A DNA stretch of 6,765 nt from Gulosibacter sediminis (GCF_014904065.1 NZ_JACXJG010000009.1:96357-103121); one strand, 5' to 3'; counted from the stretch's first letter, positions 1 to 6,220 are shown. The notes: generated by a model from the letters alone, not told the origin. Numbers and translations: made by a program.

Positions 1-266
1 GCGAGCCAAGTCTGCGCATCCGTCTCAATCACGTTCGGGGGCGTGCCACGCGTGTGGCCCGGGCCGGGCATGCACTGCACCGCGCCGAACGGCGGCACGC
101 GCACCTCGACGGCGTGGCCGGGCGCGCGCTCGGCGAGCAGCTGCAGCGTGTAGCGCACTGCGGTCGCGAGCTCGGCGCGCGTGAGCGTCTCGCCGGCGTC
201 GCGCGCCGCCCGCCAGGCGGCGATCGCGGCGTTGCCGTCGGGGTCGGAAATCGTTGCACGAGCCAT
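1..266 (-). CDS. Sterol carrier family protein, N-terminal part (runs off the left edge)
   Basis: Reading leftward from ATG at 266-264 gives an open frame of 88 codons that leaves the window without a stop. The residues VEVRVPPFGAVQC (53-65) and PGPGHTRGTPPNVIETD (67-83) are the hallmark of the actinobacterial 'sterol carrier family protein', a short conserved protein often found beside purine genes. Family members are usually about 110-130 residues, so most of the protein is present. The biochemical role is not established; the name comes from a distant similarity to SCP2, and lipid binding is only presumed. A purine-rich GGAGG sits just one base before the ATG, which is close for a ribosome binding site. 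GACAAT lies six bases upstream of the ATG, so a leaderless transcript is an alternative. The gene is divergent from purDC. Family recognition is from memory of the motif, not from a search. Confidence 0.85.
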   Translation of the reverse strand, partial: MARATISDPDGNAAIAAWRAARDAGETLTRAELATAVRYTLQLLAERAPGHAVEVRVPPFGAVQCMPGPGHTRGTPPNVIETDAQTWL

Positions 267-319
267 GCCTCCATTGTCGCAACCACGACATCCGGGCTGC
301 TGGCCGGTACCCTGGAGCA
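267..319. promoter_or_regulatory. Short divergent promoter region between the sterol-carrier-family gene and purDC
   Basis: Only 53 bases separate the two divergent start codons. On the plus strand TACCCT (307-312) fits the actinobacterial -10 pattern TAnnnT and ends seven bases before the GTG at 320. That places a transcription start at or within a base of the start codon, as in a leaderless mRNA. On the minus strand GACAAT (278-273) ends six bases before the other gene's ATG, giving the same geometry. No good -35 hexamer is visible at the expected distance for either. GGAG at 314-317 is only two bases from the GTG, too close for a typical ribosome binding site, which favours the leaderless reading. 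Promoter positions are inference. Confidence 0.4.
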
Positions 320-2602
320 GTGAAGATTCTGGTACTCGGCTCGGGTGCTCGCGAACACGCCCTCGTGGCGTCGCTCGCCCGCGAAAACGCCCACGAAATC
401 GTCGTCGCTCCCGGCAATGTCGGAATGGAGGCGCTGGCAGAGCGCATCCGCATCGATCAGACGAACCCTGAACTCATCGCTGACTTCGTGAAGAACGAGC
501 AGGTTGAGCTCGTCGTGATCGGCCCCGAGGCGCCGCTCGTCGCGGGTGTCGCGGATGCGGTGCGCGAGCTGGGCGTGCCGGTGTTCGGCCCATCGAAGGC
601 CGCGGCCGCGCTCGAGGGCTCGAAGTCGTTCGCGAAAGACATCATGCAGCGCGCCGGCGTGCCCACGGGCCGCGCGGTGAAGCACAGCGAGCTCAGCGAG
701 GTCATCGCGACGCTCGACGAATACGGCGCCCCCTACGTGATCAAGGCCGACGGCCTCGCCTCGGGCAAGGGCGTCATCGTCACCGAAGACCGCGGCGACG
801 CGATCAGCCACGCCGACCATTGGCTCACGCACGGCCCCGTGCTCATCGAGGAGTTCCTCGACGGCAGCGAGGTCTCGCTGTTCTGCTTCAGCGACGGCGA
901 GACGGTGCGCGCGCTGCCGCCGGCACAGGACTTCAAGCGCCTCTTCAACAACGATGCCGGCCCGAACACGGGCGGCATGGGCGCGTACACGCCCGTGCCG
1001 TTCCTCAACGACCAGTTCGGTGGCGAGCGCGACTTCATGCAACTCGTGGTCGACCAGGTGGCGCAGCCGGTCGTCGACGTCATGCGCGCCGACGGCGTGC
1101 CGTTCCAGGGCCTGCTCTACTGCGGCCTCATCGTGACGGCCGCGGGCATCCGCGTCATCGAGTTCAACGCGCGCTTCGGCGACCCCGAGACGCAAGTCGT
1201 GCTGCAGCGCCTCGCCGAGCCGCTCACGCCCCTGCTCTACGAGTCGGCGAACGGCACGCTCGGCAGCCACGCCCGCGAGCTCGAGCTCAACGACGCGTCG
1301 GCGGTCACCGTCGTGCTCGCTTCGGAGGGCTACCCCGACAAGGTGCGCTCGGGCCGCGAGATCACCGGCATCGCCGACGCCGAGGCGACAGGTGCGCAGG
1401 TGTTCCACGCCGCGACCGGCGTCGCCGACGAGGCGATCATCGCCACGGGCGGCCGCGTACTCAACGTGGTCGCAACCGCCGAGACGATTCAGCAGGCCCG
1501 TCGCGGCGCCTACGCGGCGCTTGGGCTCATCCGCCTCGAGGGCGGCCAGTTCCGCACCGACATCGCCCAGAACGGCGCCGCGCTGCAGGACAGCCAGCTC
1601 GCCCGCACCGGCGCGATCTCGCTGAGCGAGGCGCGCGATGTCGCGGCGACGACCGACTCGCTCGCGGTTCAGGCGGCCGAGCAACTGCCGACGCCCGCGG
1701 CGGCACTCGCCGAGCCCGAAGCATCCGACGAGCTTGCCGGCTGGCGCCACATCTACTCGGGCAAGGTGCGCGAGGTCTACGAGTCGGAGTCCGACGCCGA
1801 GGTGCTCCTCGTCGTCGCGAGCAACCGCGTCTCGGCCTTCGACCACCTGCTCGAGCCCGAGATTCCGGGCAAGGGCCGCATGCTCACCGAGCTGAGCCGC
1901 TGGTGGTTCTCGCAGCTTCCGGCCCCGAACCACCTCCGCGAGCCCGAGGGCTGGGGTGCGCAGCTCGACCCCGAGCTCGCCGCGCGCTCGATGCGGGTCG
2001 CGAAGCTACAGATGTTCCCGATTGAGTGCGTCGTGCGCGGCTACCTCACGGGCTCGGGCCTCGCCGAATACTGCGAGACCGGCAGCGTGTGCGGCGTGCC
2101 GCTGCCCGCTGGCCTTGAAGACGGCGACCGGCTGCCCGCCCCGATCTACACCCCCGCCTACAAGGCGCCGCAGGGCGAGCACGACGAGAACATCAGCTAC
2201 GCTCGCACCGTCGAACTCGTCGGCGAGCAGCACGCCGCGCAGCTGCGCGAGCTCTCGCTGCGCCTCTACACCGCGGGCTCGACCATCGCCGCCGAGCAGG
2301 GCCTCGTGCTCGCCGACACGAAGTTCGAGTTCGGCCTCGACTCGGCCGGCCACGTCACGCTCGCCGACGAAGCGCTCACCTCCGACTCCTCGCGCTACTG
2401 GGACAAGCGTCGCTACAGCGACGAGTCGCGCCCGCTGCCCGAGCGTCTCGCCTCGTTCGACAAGCAGATTGTGCGCAACTGGCTGCGCGAGAACTGGAAC
2501 GGCGAGGGTACTCCCCCGCAACTGCCGAACGAGATCGTCGAGCAGACCGCGGCGAAGTACCGCGAGCTCATCGACCGGCTGACCGCCGAGCCGGCCGACT
2601 AG
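320..2602 (+). CDS. purD-purC: Fused bifunctional PurD-PurC: phosphoribosylamine-glycine ligase / SAICAR synthase
   Basis: A single 760-residue frame carries two purine enzymes. Residues 1-420 are PurD (GAR synthetase, ATP-grasp), which joins phosphoribosylamine to glycine: N-terminal LGSGAREH (6-13), [11 protein letters not shown] (141-151), [10 protein letters not shown] (216-225) and the GARS signature RFGDPETQ (285-292). Residues 420-470 are an Ala-rich linker. Residues 471-760 are a full-length PurC (SAICAR synthetase), which joins CAIR to aspartate: [10 protein letters not shown] (479-488), SNRVSAFD (501-508), signature 1 [14 protein letters not shown] (566-579), GEHDENIS (619-626) and signature 2 LADTKFEFG (664-672). 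All visible key motifs of both enzymes are intact, so both activities are expected. Start: GTG at 320, where PurD homology begins ([13 protein letters not shown]); an in-frame ATG at 254 would add 22 unrelated residues. There is no stop, and no in-frame ATG, GTG or TTG, between 1541 and 1765, so PurC cannot be started separately before its conserved N-terminus. The gene converges on the AI-2E family gene. Confidence 0.95.
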   Translation: MKILVLGSGAREHALVASLARENAHEIVVAPGNVGMEALAERIRIDQTNPELIADFVKNEQVELVVIGPEAPLVAGVADAVRELGVPVFGPSKAAAALEGSKSFAKDIMQRAGVPTGRAVKHSELSEVIATLDEYGAPYVIKADGLASGKGVIVTEDRGDAISHADHWLTHGPVLIEEFLDGSEVSLFCFSDGETVRALPPAQDFKRLFNNDAGPNTGGMGAYTPVPFLNDQFGGERDFMQLVVDQVAQPVVDVMRADGVPFQGLLYCGLIVTAAGIRVIEFNARFGDPETQVVLQRLAEPLTPLLYESANGTLGSHARELELNDASAVTVVLASEGYPDKVRSGREITGIADAEATGAQVFHAATGVADEAIIATGGRVLNVVATAETIQQARRGAYAALGLIRLEGGQFRTDIAQNGAALQDSQLARTGAISLSEARDVAATTDSLAVQAAEQLPTPAAALAEPEASDELAGWRHIYSGKVREVYESESDAEVLLVVASNRVSAFDHLLEPEIPGKGRMLTELSRWWFSQLPAPNHLREPEGWGAQLDPELAARSMRVAKLQMFPIECVVRGYLTGSGLAEYCETGSVCGVPLPAGLEDGDRLPAPIYTPAYKAPQGEHDENISYARTVELVGEQHAAQLRELSLRLYTAGSTIAAEQGLVLADTKFEFGLDSAGHVTLADEALTSDSSRYWDKRRYSDESRPLPERLASFDKQIVRNWLRENWNGEGTPPQLPNEIVEQTAAKYRELIDRLTAEPAD

Positions 2603-2618
2603 CTCGCCGGCAAGCTAG
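2599..2618. terminator. Short inverted repeat spanning both convergent stop codons
   Basis: CTAGCT (2599-2604) and AGCTAG (2613-2618) are perfect inverted repeats around an eight-base loop. The TAG stop of purDC lies in the left arm and the TAG stop of the minus-strand membrane protein gene lies in the right arm. The structure could act as a weak bidirectional transcription end. The six-pair stem is short and no clear T-run follows on either strand (only CTTTC on the plus side), so it is not a convincing intrinsic terminator. Confidence 0.25.
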
Positions 2619-3892
2619 CTTTCACGTTCGGCGCGGCGCCAGCGCTCGCGCAGGCGGGCGCGAATCGTGTCGTCCTCCTGCTGCGCCTCAAGCTCGGGCA
2701 GCGACTCGTTCCAGGCCTTGATGAGCGCCCAAGCGACGGCGGTCAGCGGCACGGCGATGAGCGTGCCCATGATGCCGCCGAGCACGGTGCCGGTGGTCAG
2801 GGCGATCAGCACGACGAGCTCGTGCAGCTTGAGTGACTTGCCGAGCACGACCGGCTGCAGCAGGTTGCCCTCGAGCTGGTTGACGAGCACGACGATGCCG
2901 GCGACGACGAGCGCCGGCACGAAGCCGTTCGTCACGAGCGTCACGAGCGCCGCGATGATGCCCGCGAGCGTCGCGCCGACGACCGGGATGAACGCGCAGA
3001 TGAACACGACGAGCGCGAGCGGCAGCCACAGCGGCACGCCGAGGAACACCATGCCGAGGCCGATGAAGACGGCGTCGACGAGCGCGACGATCACGGTGCC
3101 GCGCACGTAGCCGCCCATGACGCCGACCGCGCGGGCGCCCATGAGTTCGGCGCGACGGTGCTGGTTCGTCGGCAGCGGGCGCACGATGAAGCCCCAGATC
3201 GACGGGCCATCCTTGAGGAAGAAGAACAGGATCACGACGAACAGCACGGCCGCCATCGCGAAGTTACCGAAGGCCGACAGGCCAGAGGCGAGGCCGCTGC
3301 CGACCGCGCCGAAGTTGATGTTCGACAGCAGCGACTGGATAGTCGCCCAGAGGTCGTCGAGGCGAGTGTCGTCGAGCGCGAACTGCGGGAATTGGTTGTT
3401 CCACCACGACACGAGCTGGTTGAAGCCCTCGGCGGTGGTCGACACGAGGTTGTCCCACTGGTCCATCACCTGCATCACGACGATCCAGATGAGACCGCCG
3501 AACACGACAACGACGAGCAGGAGCACGACGACGGTCGAGAGCACGCGCGGCCAGCGGTAGCGGCTGAGTGCCGAGATCACCGGCTCAAACGCCGAGGCGA
3601 TGATGAGCGCGAGCAGAATCGGCACGACGACGATGGCCACGTGCAGCAGGCCGAAGATGAGGATGGCGAAGGCGGCGAGGATCAGCAGGCCCTGCAGCGA
3701 GCGGGTCGCGACGACGCCGACGCTGTCGGTCCAGAGCTGCGCCGGACGGCGCGGGCTCACGAGGCGACCCTGGCGTTCCTGCTCCTGCGCCTTTGCCCGC
3801 AGCTGCGCATCCAGCTCGCGATCTTCGAGCGCGGAATCAGCTAGGGGCACCCCCGCAGCATCGGTCTCCGGCTTCCGTAGACGTCCAAACAT
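2615..3892 (-). CDS. AI-2E (PerM/YdiK-like) family membrane transporter
   Basis: This 425-residue polytopic membrane protein has the layout of the AI-2E/PerM family. A charged cytoplasmic tail (1-60) is followed by hydrophobic segments near 66-82, 84-105, 118-140 and 208-227. A soluble stretch (about 141-207) lies between the third and fourth, with further segments near 262-284, 288-320, 322-340 and 356-392. The family fingerprint is clear: YVRGT (262-266), FIPVVGA (301-307), NQLEGNLLQPVVLGKSLKLHE (338-358) and GGIMGTLIAVP (372-382). Substrates differ within the family: some members export autoinducer-2, others are Na+/H+ antiporters, and most are uncharacterised, so no substrate is claimed. 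The ATG at 3892-3890 has GGAGG at 3902-3898, five bases upstream. The frame stays open far upstream, but that part lies antisense to purS and purQ and has no membrane-protein character. The gene is divergent from purS and convergent with purDC; nothing ties it to purine synthesis except position. Confidence 0.9.
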   Translation of the reverse strand: MFGRLRKPETDAAGVPLADSALEDRELDAQLRAKAQEQERQGRLVSPRRPAQLWTDSVGVVATRSLQGLLILAAFAILIFGLLHVAIVVVPILLALIIASAFEPVISALSRYRWPRVLSTVVVLLLVVVVFGGLIWIVVMQVMDQWDNLVSTTAEGFNQLVSWWNNQFPQFALDDTRLDDLWATIQSLLSNINFGAVGSGLASGLSAFGNFAMAAVLFVVILFFFLKDGPSIWGFIVRPLPTNQHRRAELMGARAVGVMGGYVRGTVIVALVDAVFIGLGMVFLGVPLWLPLALVVFICAFIPVVGATLAGIIAALVTLVTNGFVPALVVAGIVVLVNQLEGNLLQPVVLGKSLKLHELVVLIALTTGTVLGGIMGTLIAVPLTAVAWALIKAWNESLPELEAQQEDDTIRARLRERWRRAERES

Positions 3893-3998
3893 GCTTGCCT
3901 CCACTAATTCGAACGCCATTCTTGCGCAGGCCGCCTGTACGGCGGCGCGCCACGAGTAGGATTGGGCGAAGATCCCCCAAACGTTGCAAGGAGATTCG
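3893..3998. promoter_or_regulatory. Divergent intergenic region with probable purS promoter and a small inverted repeat
   Basis: This 106-base gap separates the minus-strand transporter from purS. TAGGAT (3957-3962) matches the -10 pattern TAnnnT and would start transcription near 3969, leaving a leader of about 30 bases with AAGGAG (3988-3993) five bases before the purS ATG. No clear -35 hexamer is seen at 16-18 bases. GCCGCC (3930-3935) and GGCGGC (3941-3946) form a perfect six-base inverted repeat with a five-base centre (TGTAC), ending ten bases before the proposed -10. That is a plausible position for a regulator site, but short G/C repeats are common at this GC content. For the transporter gene, AAGAAT (3920-3915 read on the minus strand) is the only weak -10 candidate. 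Confidence 0.4.
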
Positions 3999-4262
3999 AT
4001 GCCCAAGATCGTCGTGCAGGTCATGCCGAAGCAGGAGCTGCTGGACCCAGCGGGCAAGGCCGTGCAGCGGTCGCTCGCCGCCGGCGGCCGCGAGCACTTC
4101 ACGGATGTACGTATCGGCAAGCGCTTCGAGATCGTCACCGACCGCGAGGTCACGCCGGAGCTCATGGACGAGGTCGCGCAGATCGCCGACGACCTGCTCT
4201 CGAACGGCGTCATCGAAGACGTGATCTCGATTGAGGTCGCGAGCGACGAGGAGCTCTCGTAG
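3999..4262 (+). CDS. purS: PurS subunit of phosphoribosylformylglycinamidine (FGAM) synthase
   Basis: This 87-residue protein has the usual length of PurS. It opens with a beta strand, MPKIVVQVMPKQELLDPAGKA-like, including the typical 'LDPAGKAV' stretch (20-27). It continues with VRIGKRFEI (43-51) and a helix, MDEVAQIADDLLSNGVIED (61-79). PurS is the small dimeric subunit that bridges the PurQ glutaminase and the PurL synthetase in the Gram-positive and archaeal FGAM synthase complex, step 4 of de novo purine synthesis. The ATG at 3999 is chosen because AAGGAG (3988-3993) precedes it by five bases and homology starts there; an in-frame TTG at 3984 would precede the ribosome binding site. The TAG stop overlaps the purQ GTG by one base, implying translational coupling and equal subunit supply. 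Confidence 0.93.
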   Translation: MPKIVVQVMPKQELLDPAGKAVQRSLAAGGREHFTDVRIGKRFEIVTDREVTPELMDEVAQIADDLLSNGVIEDVISIEVASDEELS

Positions 4263-4954
4263 TGCGCGTCGGCATCATCACCTTCCCGGGCTCGCTCGAC
4301 GACCGTGACGCCGCGCGCGCGGTTGAGATCAGTGGCGGCGAGCCCGTCATGCTCTGGCACGGCGACCACGACCTGCAGGGTGTCGACGCCGTGATTCTGC
4401 CCGGCGGCTTTAGCTATGGCGACTACCTGCGCTGCGGCGCGATCGCCTCGCACTCGGCGATCATGCGCGAGGTAAAGGATGCCGCGGCCAAGGGCCTGCC
4501 CGTGCTCGGCATCTGCAACGGCTTCCAGATGCTCATGGAGGCGCACCTGCTGCCCGGCGGCCTGATCCGCAACGACCACGGCCGCTTCATCTGCCGCGAC
4601 CAGGGACTGCGCGTCGAGAACATCGACACCCCGTGGACCCGCGGCTACGAGCAGAACGAAGAGATCGTCATTCCGCTCAAGAACGGCGAGGGCTCGTTCA
4701 TCGCCGACGACGAGACGCTGCGCCGCATCGAAGGCGAGGGCCAGGTCGCATTCCGCTACCTCGGCGTCAACCCGAACGGCTCGATGAACGACATCGCTGG
4801 CCTGCGCAACGAGGCCGGCAATGTGGTGGGCCTCATGCCGCACCCCGAGCACGCGGTTGAGCCGGGCTACGGCCCCGACATTGCCGAGCGGATGCGCTCG
4901 GGCATCGACGGCCGCGGCATGTTCATGGGCCTCGTGCGCGAACTCGTCGGCTAG
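4262..4954 (+). CDS. purQ: PurQ, glutamine amidotransferase subunit of FGAM synthase
   Basis: This 230-residue class I glutamine amidotransferase is of normal length for PurQ. The nucleophile is Cys85 in LGICNGFQ (82-89), and the other triad residues are His194 and Glu196 in MPHPEHAVE (192-200). The PurQ-type N-terminus VGIITFPGS (3-11), the oxyanion region LPGGFSYGDYLRCGA (46-60) and NDHGRFICRD (104-113) separate it from other amidotransferases. It hydrolyses glutamine and delivers ammonia to PurL, which converts FGAR to FGAM; PurS holds the complex together. The start is GTG at 4262, overlapping the purS stop as TAGTG, so coupled translation is likely. Unusually for actinobacteria, purL does not follow; the next gene is on the opposite strand 12 bases away. 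Confidence 0.95.
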   Translation: MRVGIITFPGSLDDRDAARAVEISGGEPVMLWHGDHDLQGVDAVILPGGFSYGDYLRCGAIASHSAIMREVKDAAAKGLPVLGICNGFQMLMEAHLLPGGLIRNDHGRFICRDQGLRVENIDTPWTRGYEQNEEIVIPLKNGEGSFIADDETLRRIEGEGQVAFRYLGVNPNGSMNDIAGLRNEAGNVVGLMPHPEHAVEPGYGPDIAERMRSGIDGRGMFMGLVRELVG

Positions 4955-4970
4955 CGCCCTCCGAGGCTAG
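4951..4970. terminator. Short inverted repeat spanning the convergent purQ and regulator stop codons
   Basis: CTAGC (4951-4955) and GCTAG (4966-4970) form an inverted repeat around a ten-base loop. The purQ stop TAG lies in the left arm and the minus-strand regulator stop in the right arm. The five-pair stem, without a T-run on either side, is weak for an intrinsic terminator, so a role in transcription end is only a guess. The layout repeats that at the purDC/AI-2E junction. Confidence 0.2.
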
Positions 4971-5536
4971 AGCCAGCCGCGGCGGGCGGCGAGCACGCCC
5001 GCCTGGAATCGGCTGTCGGCGCCGAGAATCTCGAACAACTGCGAGATGTGGCGCCGGCACGTGCGCACGCTCATCTGCAGGCGGCTCGCGAGGGCCTCGT
5101 CGGTCATGCCGATCGAGAGCCCCTCGAGAATGGCCTGCTGCGTCGCCGACAGCTTCACCGCGTCGGCCGACTCAGCCTCGTCGGGGCAGATCTCGAACGG
5201 CGTCGCATAATCCCACACCGTGTCGAACAGGCGCGCGAACACCATCGCGACGTCGGGGTCGCGGATGACGAGCGCGGCCGGGTCGTTCTTCTCCCGGTGC
5301 CGCGAGACGATCGCCTTGTTGCGGTCAAACACGAGCAGCCGCACCGGCAGCGACGGTACGGTGCGGAACTCGGCGCCGAGCTCGCCAAGCCGTTCGACCG
5401 AGCGCCGCGTCGGCACGTGGTCACGCCGGCGGTCATGCATCAGGGTGCGGCGCGAAATGCCCGCCTCGAGTAGCTCGGCGTCTTTGAGGTCGGACTCCTC
5501 TTGCAGCTCGACGGTCGAGCCGCGGCCGGGCTGCAC
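4967..5536 (-). CDS. LuxR-type HTH regulator, C-terminal portion of a TrmB/LuxR-like regulator
   Basis: The 189-residue product ends in a LuxR/GerE-type DNA-binding domain (about 129-189): KLSATQQAILEGLSIGMTDE, then recognition-helix region SVRTCRRHISQLFEILGA (156-173) and the tail SRFQAGVLAARRGWL. Residues 1-110 resemble the ligand-domain half of long actinobacterial regulators with an N-terminal TrmB-like winged helix, for example LVFDRNKAIVSR (68-79) and DVAMVFARLFDTVWDYATPF (95-114). The likely role is transcription control; target and signal are unknown. GTG at 5536 is chosen because GGGAGG (5550-5545) lies eight bases upstream; GTG at 5545 overlaps that site. The same frame continues upstream as RRVTREVLIVQPG-like sequence to a TGA at 5566-5564, directly after the winged-HTH peptide. 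It may therefore be a broken half of one gene or a separately translated partner. Confidence 0.65.
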   Translation of the reverse strand: MQPGRGSTVELQEESDLKDAELLEAGISRRTLMHDRRRDHVPTRRSVERLGELGAEFRTVPSLPVRLLVFDRNKAIVSRHREKNDPAALVIRDPDVAMVFARLFDTVWDYATPFEICPDEAESADAVKLSATQQAILEGLSIGMTDEALASRLQMSVRTCRRHISQLFEILGADSRFQAGVLAARRGWL

Positions 5537-5563
5537 GATGAGCACCTCCCTCGTGACGCGGCG

Positions 5564-5743
5564 TCAGGTGAAGGTCTCGGCGTCCTCGTAGGCGGGTGTG
5601 ATGAGGCGGCGGTCGGCGAGCTCTCGCCAGGCCTCCTCGGTCTCGGTCATGCGCAGTGCGAGCGATACTGACGCCTGTTGCACGGTGGCGTCGGCCTGCG
5701 AGCTCACGTATTCGTAGAGCGTCGTGGCGTGCTTGCTCAGCAT
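5564..5743 (-). CDS. Small winged-HTH peptide, N-terminal portion of a TrmB/LuxR-like regulator
   Basis: The 59-residue peptide begins MLSKHATTLYEYV and reads as a compact winged helix-turn-helix: helix 3-14, a second helix near 20-30 and a recognition helix near 32-45 (MTETEEAWRELADRRL), ending LITPAYEDAETFT before TGA. This is how the TrmB-like N-terminal domain of long actinobacterial LuxR-type regulators usually looks. Alone it has no sensing domain. ATG at 5743 has AAGGGGG (5755-5749) five bases upstream. An alternative ATG at 5758 would overlap the stop of the preceding gene as ATGA but lacks a good ribosome binding site. The downstream LuxR-type gene is in the same frame, separated only by this TGA plus nine codons, so this may be the head of a broken gene. 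Family assignment is by pattern and moderate. Confidence 0.5.
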   Translation of the reverse strand: MLSKHATTLYEYVSSQADATVQQASVSLALRMTETEEAWRELADRRLITPAYEDAETFT

Positions 5744-5754
5744 CCACGCCCCCT

Positions 5755-6033
5755 TCATTCGCCGCTGGTGTCGTGGCCGTAGTAGCCATTCGCCCCAGCG
5801 AGGCGGTCACCGACGGCGAGCGATACAAGCGAAGTCACGAGTCCCGGCGTCGCCGGCCGTTTGCGCACGAAGGTGACGACGACGTAGACCGTCGCGGCAA
5901 CACCGACCAGCAGGCTGAGGTACGTAAGCGGAGGCACCTGGCCCGTGACGATCGCGCTAGTTGGCGCCGTCGCGAAAGCGAGGACACCGATGATGCCGAC
6001 GGTGAGCTGGAGGGTTCGGTTCTGGGTGGTCAT
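5755..6033 (-). CDS. Small two-TM membrane protein of unknown function
   Basis: The 92-residue protein is not recognised. It has two clear hydrophobic segments: residues 8-28 (LQLTVGIIGVLAFATAPTSA) and 36-56 (LTYLSLLVGVAATVYVVVTF). RKR (57-59) follows, which suggests that the C-terminal part faces the cytoplasm. A moderately hydrophobic stretch at 65-80 could be amphipathic, and the tail is GYYGHDTSGE. ATG at 6033 is chosen because AGGAG precedes it by five bases; an ATG-less upstream extension to 6090 is rich in Pro and Arg and unlikely. It is the first gene of a probable minus-strand operon: the winged-HTH peptide follows at once, either overlapping its stop by four bases or 11 bases after it. 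A membrane partner of the regulators is possible, but nothing in the sequence shows it. Confidence 0.65.
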   Translation of the reverse strand: MTTQNRTLQLTVGIIGVLAFATAPTSAIVTGQVPPLTYLSLLVGVAATVYVVVTFVRKRPATPGLVTSLVSLAVGDRLAGANGYYGHDTSGE

Positions 6034-6111
6034 GCGAGCTCCTGTTCTCGAGGTGGTTCGAGGTTCGCCCGGCGGCGGGGTGGCCAACAAGATCAGCTTC
6101 GAGCCGTGTCC

Positions 6112-6150
6112 GGATGCTGCAACGGGGTGCGATCTGGCACCCCCGCATCC
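6112..6150. repeat. Nested inverted repeat in the divergent gap
   Basis: An outer pair GGATGC (6112-6117)/GCATCC (6145-6150) encloses an inner perfect pair GGGGTGC (6124-6130)/GCACCCC (6137-6143) with a six-base centre, GATCTG. The two stems are separated by six bases on the left and one on the right, so 13 pairs could form. It lies between two divergent gene starts, where no transcript is expected to end, and no T-run follows on either strand. An operator or a leader-RNA structure therefore seems more likely than a terminator. The function is unknown. Confidence 0.5.
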
Positions 6151-6194
6151 CTTGCAATCACTGGGAAGTCAGCCGTTTGGATGAGCGAAAATTT

Positions 6195-6220
6195 CTCGTG
6201 GCAGGTAGTTCGCGTGGCAG
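6195..6220. repeat. Direct repeat TCKCGTGGCAG upstream of the EamA-type gene
   Basis: CGTGGCAG occurs at 6197-6204 and again at 6213-6220, 16 bases apart start to start; with flanking bases the match is TC(T/G)CGTGGCAG. A degenerate third copy, CGTGCAG, is at 6224-6230. Spaced short repeats near a promoter can be activator or repressor sites, here about 80-105 bases before the EamA-type start codon and 160-190 before the small membrane protein gene. Chance occurrence cannot be excluded. Confidence 0.3.

Noticed and set aside
254..319. ATG at 254 as the start of purDC
   Set aside because: The 22 added residues are unlike PurD and would overlap the divergent gene's start; homology begins exactly at GTG 320.
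29..1933. Long minus-strand open frame opposite purDC
   Set aside because: It is antisense to a clear enzyme, is rich in Arg, Ala, Asp and His as expected for a mirror frame of GC-rich coding DNA, and has no recognisable domain.
820..2025. Plus-strand open frame inside purDC in another frame
   Set aside because: Arg/Ala-rich shadow with no domain; the purDC frame fully explains the region.
3158..3844. Plus-strand open frame opposite the AI-2E family gene
   Set aside because: Low-complexity His/Asp/Glu/Arg-rich mirror of a hydrophobic membrane protein gene, without a supporting ribosome binding site.
3893..4852. A 320-codon N-terminal extension of the AI-2E family gene
   Set aside because: The extension is antisense to purS and purQ. 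The ATG at 3892 has a good ribosome binding site and the family's usual length follows from it.
5433..5828. Minus-strand 131-codon frame over the winged-HTH/LuxR junction, as a possible frameshifted bridge
   Set aside because: Its product is Arg/Ala/His-rich and does not resemble the missing middle of the regulator; the two halves are already in one frame, so no frameshift is needed.
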